Below, piece after piece: positions 29,342 through 37,737 of a stretch of DNA of 64,000 bases. Made by a program: the position numbers and the translations under genes. Within the stretch, counting starts at the first letter, position 1. Every line of letters begins with the position of its first letter. Location: contig NZ_JAJFES010000001.1 in NCBI RefSeq assembly GCF_020708045.1, positions 558,001 to 622,000 on the forward strand, written 5' to 3'. The notes beneath the pieces were generated by a model. The model worked only from the letters and a program-made list of their open reading frames with translations, was not told the origin of the DNA and made no database searches. The DNA is from Massilia sp. IC2-278 (GTDB lineage: Bacteria > Pseudomonadota > Gammaproteobacteria > Burkholderiales > Burkholderiaceae_D).

Positions 29342-30001
29342 ATGTCGATAATGAAACAAGACCCGCGCTTCCCCAGTCTCTACATCCTGAATCACCCGCT
29401 GATCCAGCACAAGCTGTCGCACATGCGCGAGCACGACACCTCGACCCGCACCTTCCGCGAGCTGCTCAAGGAAATCACGCTGCTGATGGGCTACGAGATC
29501 ACGCGCGACCTGCCGCTGACCACGCGCCCGGTGCAGACCCCGCTGGTGACGATCGACGCGCCTGTGATTGCCGGCAAGAAGCTGGCGATCGTGCCGATCC
29601 TGCGCGCCGGCATCGGCATGAGCGACGGCCTGCTGGAACTGGTGCCGTCGGCGCGCGTGGGCCACATCGGCGTGTTCCGCGACCCGGAAACCCACGAGCC
29701 GGTCGAATACCTGGTGCGCCTGCCCGACGTGACCGACCGCACTTTCATCCTGTGCGACCCGATGGTTGCGACCGGCAACTCGGCGGTGCACGCGATCGAC
29801 GTCCTCAAGAAGCGCGGCGTGGCCGACGAGCAGATCCTGTTCCTGGCCCTGGTGGCGGCGCCGGAAGGCGTGCAGGTGGTGCAGGACGCGCACCCGAACG
29901 TGAAGGTCTACGTGGCCTCGCTCGACTCGCACCTGGACGCGCACGCCTACATCGTGCCGGGCCTGGGCGACGCCGGCGACCGCATCTTCGGCACCAAGTA
30001 A
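29342..30001 (+). CDS. upp: Uracil phosphoribosyltransferase
   Basis: A 219-residue uracil phosphoribosyltransferase, which salvages uracil and PRPP to UMP. The PRPP-binding motif is [13 protein letters not shown] (about 134-146), with the N-terminal [12 protein letters not shown] (18-29) and C-terminal [17 protein letters not shown] typical of the family. Start at ATG 29342 ([12 protein letters not shown]); a second Met three codons on is possible. An Hpt-domain gene follows after 8 bp. Confidence 0.96.
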   Translation: MSIMKQDPRFPSLYILNHPLIQHKLSHMREHDTSTRTFRELLKEITLLMGYEITRDLPLTTRPVQTPLVTIDAPVIAGKKLAIVPILRAGIGMSDGLLELVPSARVGHIGVFRDPETHEPVEYLVRLPDVTDRTFILCDPMVATGNSAVHAIDVLKKRGVADEQILFLALVAAPEGVQVVQDAHPNVKVYVASLDSHLDAHAYIVPGLGDAGDRIFGTK

Positions 30002-30009
30002 GCAGACGC

Positions 30010-30390
30010 ATGGCCGGGCCGGTCGATGCCGCCTTCTTCGCGCGCCTGACGGCGGCGAACGAGCGCTTCCGCGCCGGGCTGCCGGCCACGCTGGCCCAGC
30101 TGGCAGCGGCGCGCGGCGAACTGCTGCCCGAGGCGCCGACGCCGGCGCTGGTGGCGGAGCTGCAGTCGCTGCTGCACACGCTGGCGGGTGCAGCCGTGAC
30201 TTTCGGTTTCCGCGAACTCGGCCACGGCGCACGCGCCCTGGAGCAGCGCCTGCGCGTGCTGCGCGCCTTCGACGCCGTGGGCGCCGGCGACTGGAGCGCC
30301 TGGCTGGGGGAGCTGGACGGTTTCCTCGCGGCAGGCCTGGGGGCGCCGCCGCCGCATTACCATGGCGCCGGATTTTCTCCCTTGCCGTAA
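30010..30390 (+). CDS. Hpt (histidine phosphotransfer) domain protein
   Basis: A 126-residue protein that looks like a stand-alone Hpt domain. The phosphorylatable histidine should be that in SLLHTLAGAAVTFGFRELG (near residue 57), matching the HxLKGxAxxFG pattern, with A for K. Such proteins relay phosphoryl groups between hybrid kinases and response regulators. No kinase is adjacent; the REC-EAL protein or a distant system could be the partner. It begins 8 bp after upp. Confidence 0.7.
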   Translation: MAGPVDAAFFARLTAANERFRAGLPATLAQLAAARGELLPEAPTPALVAELQSLLHTLAGAAVTFGFRELGHGARALEQRLRVLRAFDAVGAGDWSAWLGELDGFLAAGLGAPPPHYHGAGFSPLP

Positions 30391-30540
30391 TTCAAAAGTC
30401 CAACGCCGAGTCGTTTGATCCACCGCAAACTTGCCACCCTTCGTTGTCCTATATTCTCCTTACTGCCGAATCGAATACCGCTGACCTTGAAAGTTGGTTT
30501 CAGGCACTGTTACGCGTTTTCTTTTTTATTTTGCGAAAAA

Positions 30541-30569
30541 TGCGTAAGCGGTGTTTTATTCGGTATAAT
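30541..30569 (+). promoter_or_regulatory. Probable promoter and long leader of the cold shock gene
   Basis: A perfect -10 hexamer TATAAT lies at 30564-30569; the -35 region (30541-30546, TGCGTA) is weak. Transcription from here would give a leader of about 105 nt before the ATG at 30681. Long, pyrimidine-rich leaders are characteristic of csp mRNAs, where structure controls cold induction. The region upstream (30480-30545) is noticeably AT-rich against the surrounding sequence. Confidence 0.5.
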
Positions 30570-30680
30570 ACGGGATCGTTGGGTTCGAGGTAGTAGTGCA
30601 GTCTGTCTGTCATTTCTTTCTTGCTTCTTCAAACGATCATAAACGGGCGCAAGCCCACTTAACTGAAATAGGAAATTGTA

Positions 30681-30884
30681 ATGGCAACTGGCATCGTTAA
30701 ATGGTTCAATGACTCGAAGGGCTTCGGCTTCATCACCCCTGATGAAGGCGGCGAAGATCTGTTCGCGCACTTCTCGGCAATCCAGAGCCAAGGCTTCAAG
30801 TCCCTGCAAGAGAACCAGCGCGTCTCGTTCGACGTGACCTCGGGTCCTAAGGGCAAACAAGCATCGAACATCCAGCCGCTGTAA
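30681..30884 (+). CDS. Cold shock protein (CspA family)
   Basis: A 67-residue single cold-shock domain. RNA-binding motif RNP1 is KGFGFI (13-18) and RNP2 is DLFAHF (26-31). Such proteins bind single-stranded RNA and act as RNA chaperones. The weak ribosome-binding site (AGGAAA) and long leader fit post-transcriptional control. A strong terminator follows 26 bp after the stop. Which paralogue (CspA, CspD, CspE) it is cannot be told. Confidence 0.95.
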   Translation: MATGIVKWFNDSKGFGFITPDEGGEDLFAHFSAIQSQGFKSLQENQRVSFDVTSGPKGKQASNIQPL

Positions 30885-30910
30885 TTTCAGCCGCTGTATC
30901 ACGATGAAAA

Positions 30911-30938
30911 AATCCTCGGCATGCCGGGGATTTTTTTT
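30911..30938 (+). terminator. Rho-independent terminator of the cold shock gene
   Basis: Stem AATCC-CGGC / GCCG-GGATT (30911-30932) with a 2-base loop, followed by eight Ts (30931-30938). Confidence 0.9.
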
Positions 30939-30997
30939 CGTCCATTGAATTGACCGCTGCGTGGTTGTTCCGTTAATTCCGATAAATTCTATACCGG

Positions 30998-31915
30998 TCA
31001 GCGCCGCCAATAATCCGGCTGGGCATAAGTCCGGCGCAGGAAATCGACGAAAACGCGCACGCGCAGCGGTAAGTGACGGCGCTGGGCAAATACCGCGTAG
31101 ATGTCGTTTCCCGGCGCCGCGAATTCATCGAGCACCGTCACCAGCTGGCCCGCTTCGATCTGCGCCGCCACTTCCCACATCGAGCGCCAGGCCAGGCCCC
31201 GCCCGCCCAGCGCCCACTCGTGCAGCACGGCGCCGTCGTTGCACACCATGTTGCCGGCCACTTTCAACGTCACCGTCTTGCCGCCTTCACGGAAGGTCCA
31301 GCCGCGCTGGCTGCCTTCGCTGCTGATCGCCAGGCAATTGTGGCGCGCCAGGTCGGCCAGCGAGCCTGGCCTGCCGTGCCGCTTCAGGTAGCCGGGGGCT
31401 GCTACTACCACGCGCTGGTTGTCGGCCAGCTTGACGCCGACCAGGCTGGAGTCGCCCAGGCTGGCGATGCGGATCGCCACGTCGACCCCTTCGCCGACGA
31501 CGTCGACCACGCGGTCGTTCAGGTTCAGGTTGACGGTGAGATCCTGGTGCTCGGCCAGGAAGGAGGGCAGCAGCGGCGCCACGTGCTGGCGCCCGAAACC
31601 GGCCGGGGCCGAGACCAGCAGGTGGCCCTTGGCATGGGCGCTGCGCGCCGACACCGCGCTTTCCGCTTCTTCCAGCTCGGCCAGGATGCGCTGGCAATCT
31701 TCCAGGAAGGCGGCACCCTCATCGGTGAGCGCCAGGCGGCGCGTGGTGCGCTGCAGGAGTTTCACGCCCAGGCGGGCCTCGAGTGCGTCGAGGCGGCGCC
31801 CGATCATGGCCGGCGCGATGCCCTCGGCCCGCGCCGCCGCCGACAGACTGCCGCGCGCCACTACTTCGACGAAGGTGTTGATTTCCCTGAATTTGCCCAT
31901 GCGCTCCGCTTTCAT
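30998..31915 (-). CDS. LysR-family transcriptional regulator
   Basis: A 305-residue LysR-type regulator. The winged helix-turn-helix is at about 7-66 (FVEVVARGSLSAAARAEG, then LGVKLLQRTTRRLALTDEG), and the periplasmic-binding-like effector domain at about 95-300. Start at ATG 31915 (MKAERM) or 31900 (MGKFRE); the second gives the more usual LysR N-terminus. It is divergent from malate synthase, with about 156 bp between, so aceB may be a target; this is an inference from position. Confidence 0.9.
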   Translation of the reverse strand: MKAERMGKFREINTFVEVVARGSLSAAARAEGIAPAMIGRRLDALEARLGVKLLQRTTRRLALTDEGAAFLEDCQRILAELEEAESAVSARSAHAKGHLLVSAPAGFGRQHVAPLLPSFLAEHQDLTVNLNLNDRVVDVVGEGVDVAIRIASLGDSSLVGVKLADNQRVVVAAPGYLKRHGRPGSLADLARHNCLAISSEGSQRGWTFREGGKTVTLKVAGNMVCNDGAVLHEWALGGRGLAWRSMWEVAAQIEAGQLVTVLDEFAAPGNDIYAVFAQRRHLPLRVRVFVDFLRRTYAQPDYWRR

Positions 31916-32071
31916 CTATGACAAAAACGCACAGATGATATGAATAAATGTATCGTTTGATGACTTCGAGTTGAATATACTTGATGCTATGACAAACGCC
32001 AAGCCGGCCTGGATCGCGCTATCCTGCCAGCCTGGCTGCACCGGCATTCAATCACATCGAGGAGTACGAGC

Positions 32072-33661
32072 ATGACGATCGCAACCCCATCCGGCATGGA
32101 GATTCGCGCCGAGATCCAGCCCGGCTATGAGCAGATCCTGACCCCGGAAGCGCTGGCACTGGTGGCAGACCTGACGCGCCGGTTCGAGCCGCGCCGCCAG
32201 GAACTGCTGGCCGCCCGCGTCGAACGCGCGCAGCGCCTGGACGCCGGCGAGCGCCCCGACTTCCTGCCCGAGACCGCACACATCCGCGCAGGCGACTGGA
32301 AGATCGATCCGATTCCGCAGGCGCTGCAGTGCCGCCGCGTGGAAATCACCGGCCCGGTCGAGCGCAAGATGGTCATCAACGCCCTGAACTCGGGCGCCGA
32401 CAGCTACATGACCGACTTCGAGGATTCGAACGCGCCGAACTGGGACAACCAGATTACCGGCCAGATCAACATGCGCGACGCCGTGCGCCGCACCATCTCG
32501 CTGGAACAGAACGGCAAGTCGTACAAGCTCAACGACAAGGTGGCGACCCTGGTCGTGCGTCCGCGCGGCTGGCACCTCGACGAAAAGCACGTGCTGGTCG
32601 ACGGCAAGCGCATCTCGGGCGGCATCTTCGACTTCGCCCTGTTCATGTTCCACAACGCCAGGGAGCAGCTGGCACGCGGCGCCGGGCCATACTTCTACCT
32701 GCCGAAGATGGAATCGCACCTGGAAGCGCGCTTGTGGAACGACATCTTCATTGCCACCCAGGAAGCGCTGGGGCTGCCGCGCGGTACGATCCGCGCGACC
32801 GTGCTGATCGAAACCATTCTGGCTGCCTTCGAGATGGACGAAATCCTGTACGAGCTGCGCGAACACAGCGCCGGCCTGAACGCGGGCCGTTGGGATTACA
32901 TCTTCTCGTGCATCAAGAAATTCAAGCTGGACAAGGACTTCTGCCTGGCCGACCGCCCGAAGGTGACGATGACCTCGCCCTTCATGCGCGCCTACGCGCT
33001 GCTGCTGCTGCAGACCTGCCACAAGCGCGGCGCACCGGCGATCGGCGGCATGTCGGCCCTGATCCCCATTAAAAACGATCCGGCGAAGAACGAGACCGCG
33101 ATGGCCGGCGTGCGCAACGACAAGGCGCGCGACGCCACCGATGGCTACGACGGCGGCTGGGTCGCCCACCCTGGCCTGGTCGAGCTGGCCATGACGGAGT
33201 TCACCAAGGTGCTGGGCGACAAGCCGAACCAGATCGAGAAGCTGCGTCCGGACGTCGAGGTCACGGCCGCGCAACTGCTCGACTTCAAGCCGGAAACGCC
33301 GATCACGGAAGAGGGCCTGCGCTACAACATCAACGTCGGCATCCATTACCTGGGCGCCTGGCTGGCTGGCAACGGCTGCGTGCCGATCCACAACCTGATG
33401 GAAGACGCGGCCACGGCCGAGATCAGCCGTTCCCAGGTGTGGCAGTGGATCCGCTCGCCGAAGGGCGTGCTCGAAGACGGCCGCAAGGTCACCGCCGAGA
33501 TGGTGCGCGCCATGATTCCGGAGGAACTGGCCAAGGCCAAGCAAGCCGCGCCGAACGGCGACAACCCGAGCTATGCGCGGGCGGCGGAAATTTTCGAAGA
33601 AATGTCCACTTCGGAGCAGTTCGCGGAATTCCTGACGCTGCCGCTGTACGAGGAAATCTGA
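32072..33661 (+). CDS. aceB: Malate synthase A
   Basis: A 529-residue malate synthase of the A type, condensing glyoxylate and acetyl-CoA to malate in the glyoxylate shunt. Visible signatures are [19 protein letters not shown] (about 110-128), [25 protein letters not shown] with catalytic acidic residues near 250-265, and [19 protein letters not shown] near 415. The ATG at 32072 is preceded by GAGGAG. No isocitrate lyase gene is in the window. The divergent LysR gene may regulate it. Confidence 0.96.
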   Translation: MTIATPSGMEIRAEIQPGYEQILTPEALALVADLTRRFEPRRQELLAARVERAQRLDAGERPDFLPETAHIRAGDWKIDPIPQALQCRRVEITGPVERKMVINALNSGADSYMTDFEDSNAPNWDNQITGQINMRDAVRRTISLEQNGKSYKLNDKVATLVVRPRGWHLDEKHVLVDGKRISGGIFDFALFMFHNAREQLARGAGPYFYLPKMESHLEARLWNDIFIATQEALGLPRGTIRATVLIETILAAFEMDEILYELREHSAGLNAGRWDYIFSCIKKFKLDKDFCLADRPKVTMTSPFMRAYALLLLQTCHKRGAPAIGGMSALIPIKNDPAKNETAMAGVRNDKARDATDGYDGGWVAHPGLVELAMTEFTKVLGDKPNQIEKLRPDVEVTAAQLLDFKPETPITEEGLRYNINVGIHYLGAWLAGNGCVPIHNLMEDAATAEISRSQVWQWIRSPKGVLEDGRKVTAEMVRAMIPEELAKAKQAAPNGDNPSYARAAEIFEEMSTSEQFAEFLTLPLYEEI

Positions 33662-33676
33662 TCTTTCTTGAACCCT

Positions 33677-33712
33677 GAAAAAGCCACCCGGCGTTTGCGC
33701 ACCGGGCGGCTT
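33677..33712 (-). terminator. Terminator of gloB (may also serve aceB)
   Basis: Imperfect stem AAGCC-CCGG / CCGG-GGCTT (33681-33712). On the minus strand it is followed by TTTTT (33677-33682), which fits termination of gloB; on the plus strand the T run is missing, so any effect on aceB would be weak. Confidence 0.75.
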
Positions 33713-33724
33713 GTCGCATCCAAC

Positions 33725-34549
33725 TCAGAACACGTTCTTCCACTCGCGCAGGGCGGCAAAGGCTTGCAAGGGCGTGGCGCCCTCGGCCAGCTTGCCGGCT
33801 TTCACCAGTTCGCCCACGATCTCCGCTTCGCGGTAGCGCAGGAAGGGATTCGTGCGGCGTTCCAGGCCGATGCTGGTCGGCACGGTCGGTACGTCGAGCG
33901 CGCGCTTGGCGCTTTCGTCCTTCACGCGCAGGGCCAGGGCTTCGTTGCCGGGCTCGACCGCCTGGGCGAAGCGCAGGTTCGACAGCGTGTACTCGTGCGC
34001 GCAATACACTTCGGTGTCTTCCGGCAGGGCGGCGAGTTTTTCCAGCGATGCCGCCATCTGCACGGGCGTACCCTCGAACAAGCGCCCGCAGCCGCCCGCG
34101 AACAGGGTGTCGCCGCAGAACAGCCAGTGCAGGCCAGGCGTGCGCCGCACATAGGCGATATGGCCCAGTGTATGGCCGGGCACATCGAGCACCTCGAGCT
34201 CCAGGCCGAGTTCCGGCACGGTGACGCGGTCGCCTTCGGCCAGCGGATGCGTGACGTCGGCAATGCCGTCATCGCGCGGCCCGTACACCGGCACCCGGGC
34301 GTTCTCCAGCAGCGCCGGCACGCCGCCGATATGGTCAGCATGGTGATGGGTGAGTAGAATGGCGGTGAGGGTCAGGCCATGTTCGGCCAGGGCCGCCAGG
34401 ATGGGCGCGGCGTCGCCCGGGTCGACCACGGCCGCATGCCTGCCGTCGTGGATCAGCCAAAGATAATTATCCTTGAACGCGGGCACGGTCAGGACACTCA
34501 AATCATTGCGCGGCGCGCTGGGTTGCGTGTTTGCTGGGGTATCGGTCAT
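33725..34549 (-). CDS. gloB: Hydroxyacylglutathione hydrolase (glyoxalase II)
   Basis: A 274-residue metallo-beta-lactamase-fold enzyme that hydrolyses S-D-lactoylglutathione to D-lactate and glutathione. The dinuclear metal motif is [10 protein letters not shown] (near 68-77), with more ligands in DVPGHTLGH (near 123) and [17 protein letters not shown] (near 144-160) and in YCAHEYT. N-terminal [14 protein letters not shown] stretch ([12 protein letters not shown]) is family standard. Divergent from the yafS-like gene with 20 bp between starts. Confidence 0.94.
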   Translation of the reverse strand: MTDTPANTQPSAPRNDLSVLTVPAFKDNYLWLIHDGRHAAVVDPGDAAPILAALAEHGLTLTAILLTHHHADHIGGVPALLENARVPVYGPRDDGIADVTHPLAEGDRVTVPELGLELEVLDVPGHTLGHIAYVRRTPGLHWLFCGDTLFAGGCGRLFEGTPVQMAASLEKLAALPEDTEVYCAHEYTLSNLRFAQAVEPGNEALALRVKDESAKRALDVPTVPTSIGLERRTNPFLRYREAEIVGELVKAGKLAEGATPLQAFAALREWKNVF

Positions 34550-34569
34550 GGTTTCAATTGAGGGTAGGC

Positions 34570-35343
34570 ATGGATAGCGCTGCTTCCGAAAAATCCATTA
34601 TAGCGCTCGACGAATGGCTGCTTTCTCCGGCCGGCGCCTACGTGCGCGCCTTCGAGCAAGCCTGCCTCGACGAGCTCACCGCCGACATCTTCGGCTACAA
34701 CGCGGTGCAGATCGGCGTGCCGCAGATCGACGCCCTGGCTGCCAACCGCATGCCCAACAAATGGCAGGCCGCCACCCGCACCTCGACCGCCGACGAACTC
34801 GCGTTCGCCGCCAGCGGCAAGCAGATCGCCGTGGCCCTCGATTTCGCCGAGCTGCCCTTCGCCTCGCAAAGCCTGGACCTGGTGGTGCTGCCGCACGTGC
34901 TCGAGTTCGCGGCCGAGCCGCACCAGGTGCTGCGCGAGGTCGAGCGTGTGCTGATCCCGGAAGGGCAAGTGATCATCTGCGGCTTCAATCCGGCCAGCAT
35001 GTGGGGCATGCGCCAGGGCCTGCAGCGCCTGGGCAGCCATGGCTACCTGCCTGCGGCGGGGGAATTCATTTCTATGCCGCGCATGAAAGACTGGTTAAAA
35101 TTGTTGAATCTCAGCGTGGGCGGCAGCCATTTCGGCTGCTATGCGCCACCGTTCCGCTCCGCCAAGTGGCTCGACCGTTTCGCCATGATGGAAGGGGCGG
35201 GCGGGCGCTGGTGGCCTTATCTCGGCGCAGTGTACATCGTGCATGCGATCAAGCGCGTGAAAGGCATGCACCTGATCGGGCCGGCGTGGAACAAGAAGTC
35301 GAGCCGGGCGCCGCAGGCGGTGCCGGCAACGAACAGGAAATAA
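34570..35343 (+). CDS. SAM-dependent methyltransferase, YafS-like
   Basis: A 257-residue class I methyltransferase-type protein of the YafS family. The Rossmann motif I is degenerate, but [20 protein letters not shown] (about 103-122) and [19 protein letters not shown] (about 126-144) match the post-motif I/III region. In E. coli yafS lies between gloB and rnhA/dnaQ, and the same order is seen here, which supports orthology. Target unknown. Its stop codon lies inside an 11-bp tandem repeat that continues into the rnhA leader. Confidence 0.85.
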   Translation: MDSAASEKSIIALDEWLLSPAGAYVRAFEQACLDELTADIFGYNAVQIGVPQIDALAANRMPNKWQAATRTSTADELAFAASGKQIAVALDFAELPFASQSLDLVVLPHVLEFAAEPHQVLREVERVLIPEGQVIICGFNPASMWGMRQGLQRLGSHGYLPAAGEFISMPRMKDWLKLLNLSVGGSHFGCYAPPFRSAKWLDRFAMMEGAGGRWWPYLGAVYIVHAIKRVKGMHLIGPAWNKKSSRAPQAVPATNRK

Positions 35344-35390
35344 GCAGGAAATAAGCAGGAAACAAGCAGGAAATAAACCGGAAATAAAGA
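35336..35390 (+). repeat. Five tandem 11-bp repeats spanning the yafS stop and rnhA leader
   Basis: Units of GGAAATAAGCA run from 35336 to 35390: two exact copies, then GGAAACAAGCA, GGAAATAAACC and GGAAATAAAGA. The first unit supplies the yafS stop codon (TAA at 35341-35343). Each unit carries a Shine-Dalgarno-like GGAAA and a TAA, and the array ends 8 bp before the rnhA ATG. It is AT-rich against its surroundings. Confidence 0.9.
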
Positions 35391-35398
35391 AAGCCAGC

Positions 35399-35836
35399 AT
35401 GACGAAAGTGGAAATTTTTACCGATGGCGCCTGCAAGGGCAATCCCGGCACCGGTGGCTGGGGCGCGCTCCTGACCGCCGACGGCCACGAGAAGGAAATC
35501 TTCGGCGGCGAGCCGAACACGACCAATAACCGCATGGAGTTGAAGGCGGTCATCGAGGCGCTGAGCACGCTGAACCGTCCCTGCGACGTAGTGCTGCACA
35601 CCGACAGCCAGTACGTGCAGAAGGGCATCTCGGAATGGATCCACGGCTGGAAGGCGCGCGGCTGGAAAACCGCGGCCAAGGAACCGGTCAAGAACGACGA
35701 TTTGTGGAAGGCGCTCGACCTGGCCCAGCAGCAGCACACGGTCGAATGGCGCTGGGTGCGCGGCCACAACGGCCATCCGGGCAACGAGCGCGCCGACGTG
35801 CTGGCCAACCGCGGCGCGGCAACGGTCAAGCGTTGA
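35399..35836 (+). CDS. rnhA: Ribonuclease HI
   Basis: A 145-residue RNase HI that cuts RNA in RNA-DNA hybrids. The catalytic carboxylates are all present: D9 ([12 protein letters not shown]), E47 (NNRMELKAV), D69 (LHTDSQYV) and D133 (NERADVLAN), with H123 in RGHNGH. The basic protrusion ([20 protein letters not shown]) is also present. Start at ATG 35399 after the tandem repeat. Followed by dnaQ after 55 bp, here in the same direction; in E. coli the two are divergent. Confidence 0.96.
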   Translation: MTKVEIFTDGACKGNPGTGGWGALLTADGHEKEIFGGEPNTTNNRMELKAVIEALSTLNRPCDVVLHTDSQYVQKGISEWIHGWKARGWKTAAKEPVKNDDLWKALDLAQQQHTVEWRWVRGHNGHPGNERADVLANRGAATVKR

Positions 35837-35859
35837 GCGGGGCCGGCTTGCGCTATACT
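35833..35859 (+). promoter_or_regulatory. Possible dnaQ promoter
   Basis: TTGAGC (35833-35838) and TATACT (35854-35859) lie 15 bp apart, the first overlapping the end of rnhA. Spacing is short, so confidence is low, but the hexamers are the best in the gap. Confidence 0.35.
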
Positions 35860-35891
35860 GCGGGCCTGCCTCAACTCATCACTTTTGAACC

Positions 35892-36599
35892 ATGCGCCAG
35901 ATCGTTCTCGATACCGAAACCACAGGCCTGAACCCCCGCACTGGCGACCGCGTCATTGAAATCGGTTGCGTCGAGCTGGTCAACCGCACCCTGACCGGCA
36001 ACAATTATCACCGCTACATCAATCCCGAGCGCGAGTCCGACGAGGCCGCGCTCGCGGTGCACGGCCTGACCACCGAATTCCTGAGCGACAAGCCGAAGTT
36101 CCACGAAATCGCCGAGGAACTGCGCGCCTACATCGAGGGCGCGGAAATCATCATCCACAACGCGCCTTTCGACCTGGGCTTCCTGAACCATGAATTCCAG
36201 CGGCTCGGACTGAAACCCTTCGTCGACTACTGCGGCCCGGTGATCGATACCCTGGTCTTCGCCAAGGAAATGCACCCGGGTAAGCGCAACTCGCTGGACG
36301 CGCTGTGCGACCGCTACGGCGTGTCGAACGCCCACCGCAAGCTACACGGCGCACTGCTCGACTCAGAACTGCTGGCCGACGTCTACCTGTCGATGACGCG
36401 TGGCCAGAACTCGCTGTCGATGGATGTCGAGGTCGAGGAAACCGGCGGCGGCATGCTGCTCGACGCGGTGCCGTTGGGCGAGATTATCGTCGTGCCGGCC
36501 AGCGCCGAGGAGATGTCGCATCACGAGCAATTGCTGGCCGGATTAGACAAAGGCGTGAAAGGCGAATGTGTTTGGAGAAAATATTCGCCAATAGTTTGA
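35892..36599 (+). CDS. dnaQ: DNA polymerase III epsilon subunit (proofreading exonuclease)
   Basis: A 235-residue DEDDh 3'-5' exonuclease, the proofreading subunit of the replicative polymerase. Motif ExoI is LDTETTGLNP (D7, E9), ExoII is IIHNAPFDLGFL (near 95-106), and ExoIII is HGALLDSELLADVYL (near 152-166). The C-terminal 60 residues would contact the alpha subunit. Next to rnhA, as in many proteobacteria. The tRNA-Val promoter begins at its very end (TTGACG at 36596). Confidence 0.95.
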   Translation: MRQIVLDTETTGLNPRTGDRVIEIGCVELVNRTLTGNNYHRYINPERESDEAALAVHGLTTEFLSDKPKFHEIAEELRAYIEGAEIIIHNAPFDLGFLNHEFQRLGLKPFVDYCGPVIDTLVFAKEMHPGKRNSLDALCDRYGVSNAHRKLHGALLDSELLADVYLSMTRGQNSLSMDVEVEETGGGMLLDAVPLGEIIVVPASAEEMSHHEQLLAGLDKGVKGECVWRKYSPIV

Positions 36600-36624
36600 C
36601 GGTGGAGAAAGTTTTTGGCATAAT
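36596..36624 (+). promoter_or_regulatory. Sigma-70 promoter of tRNA-Val
   Basis: TTGACG (36596-36601), a 17-bp spacer and CATAAT (36619-36624) lie 15 bp before the tRNA 5' end. The -35 box overlaps the dnaQ stop codon. Confidence 0.85.
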
Positions 36625-36638
36625 ACTCCTCGTTGTCA

Positions 36639-36713
36639 GGGAGGTTAGCTCAGGGGTAGAGCACTGCATTCACACTGCAGGGGTCGCAAGTTCGAAACTT
36701 GCACTTCCCACCA
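36639..36713 (+). tRNA. tRNA-Val, anticodon CAC
   Basis: A complete 75-nt cloverleaf with encoded CCA. The acceptor stem GGGAGGT pairs with ACTTCCC, including one G-T pair. The anticodon stem CTGCA/TGCAG holds loop TTCACAC, giving anticodon CAC (reads GTG). The T arm is GCAAG-TTCGAAA-CTTGC. The 3' end is the attachment site of the island that follows: 36700-36718 is repeated at 49386-49404. Confidence 0.97.
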
Positions 36714-36718
36714 GAATT
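36700..36718 (+). other. Left attachment site (attL) in tRNA-Val
   Basis: TGCACTTCCCACCAGAATT covers the last 14 tRNA bases including CCA and five flanking bases. It recurs exactly, in the same orientation, at 49386-49404. Integration at tRNA 3' ends with regeneration of the tRNA is the normal behaviour of tyrosine-integrase islands. Confidence 0.88.
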
Positions 36719-37194
36719 TATCGTTACGATTCAACGACCTAGATTGCCTCAGCGAGTTCAGCATAAGAACTTGGGGGGAATTTGGGAAGTCGGAAGCGAA
36801 CTGAAGAGGCCAGCTTGAAAGCTGGCCTTTTTCTTTTTGCGTCTCGGGTTAGCACATCTGTTCTCTTGCGCTCGCCTTCGGGTCTGGCGGGCGTGCCCCA
36901 AAAAATTCCTTTCGACTTCCATTACGTGTACACGTCCGCGGAAAGGGCGGGGATGTGGAGTACTGTCACAAGATCGTCGATTGGGAAGCGGGCGCGTTGT
37001 ACTTGAATTGCCGGGCCAGCCATGGCCCTGACTGGGAGCAGCCCTTCAGGGCCACGCTTGAAAGTAACCTGGCGCAGTTCAACGCCTGTGCTGATTGTTC
37101 GAGTTTCCATGTCTCTACCCAATTTTGCGCTGAAGGCAGATGCACCCAGAGCGCTTCATCGACAACCCGGCAGTGTTGACCGTCGAGCCACTTG
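36719..37194. other. Island left end, no recognisable gene
   Basis: This 476-bp stretch contains the island-side terminator (36808-36837) and several short open frames on both strands, none with a recognisable domain, good ribosome-binding site or neighbour support. GC is lower than in the flanking chromosome. One frame on the plus strand from 36955 (74 codons) could be the decayed end of a gene, but I cannot name it. An integrase would be expected here and none is seen. Confidence 0.5.
36808..36837 (+). terminator. Rho-independent terminator after tRNA-Val (island side)
   Basis: Stem GGCCAGCT/AGCTGGCC (36808-36815, 36820-36827) with a TGAA loop and a T-rich tract TTTTTCTTTTT. It lies inside the island, so it now ends the tRNA transcript, in place of the original terminator at 49411-49441. 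Confidence 0.88.
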
Positions 37195-37461
37195 CCGCGT
37201 GTTCCAGGGAGCGCGGCGGTGGATCAACTCGGCCTTGTAAAGCCCGATAATCGTCTCGGCCAAGGCATTGTCGTAGCTGTCCCCCTGGCTGCCCACAGAC
37301 GGCTTAATGCCGGCCTCCGCCAAGCGCTCACTGTACTTTATCGACACATATTGCGAGCCCCTATCGCTGTGATGGACCAGCTCGTTTCGTTCCGGCTGAC
37401 GCGCGTAAAGCGCCTGCTCCGAGGCGTCGCGGACAAAGTCGGTCCGCATCGAGCTGCTGAC
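37195..37461 (-). pseudogene. IS3-family transposase (OrfB/DDE) fragment
   Basis: About 89 residues of an IS3-family DDE transposase core. Diagnostic strings are LVHHSDRGSQYVS, containing the second catalytic Asp, and GDSYDNALAETIIGLYKAEL with the region around the third catalytic Glu. Homology begins at VSSSMRTDFV and ends at HRRAPWNTR, so both the N-terminal half with the first Asp and the C-terminal tail are missing, and neither terminal inverted repeat can be found. It is a dead remnant marking past insertion or deletion at the island's left end. Confidence 0.85.
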
Positions 37462-37737
37462 GCTCAGCACATCGTCACGCTGGACTCGTGCACAGCGCAA
37501 TGCCGGATGGCGCTGCTGCGCTGCATAACGTCAGTAGCACGTGTCGTCGGCGAATTATTAAGAGCAATATAAGTCCCGATGAGCTGCATCAATGGGCGGA
37601 CGTCATCACGACTAATCTGATATGTTGCTTCACAACAATTGCGTTGAATCAATCATATAAGGACATTGGAAGCTAGACTCGCTGTTTGGATGGCCTGATC
37701 GAACCGGTGTCAACGCGTAGATGGGAGGATCAAGAAA

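Noticed and set aside
36922..37179. Small open frames on both strands near the island's left end
   Set aside because: No ribosome-binding site, domain or neighbour support; kept only as undefined sequence.
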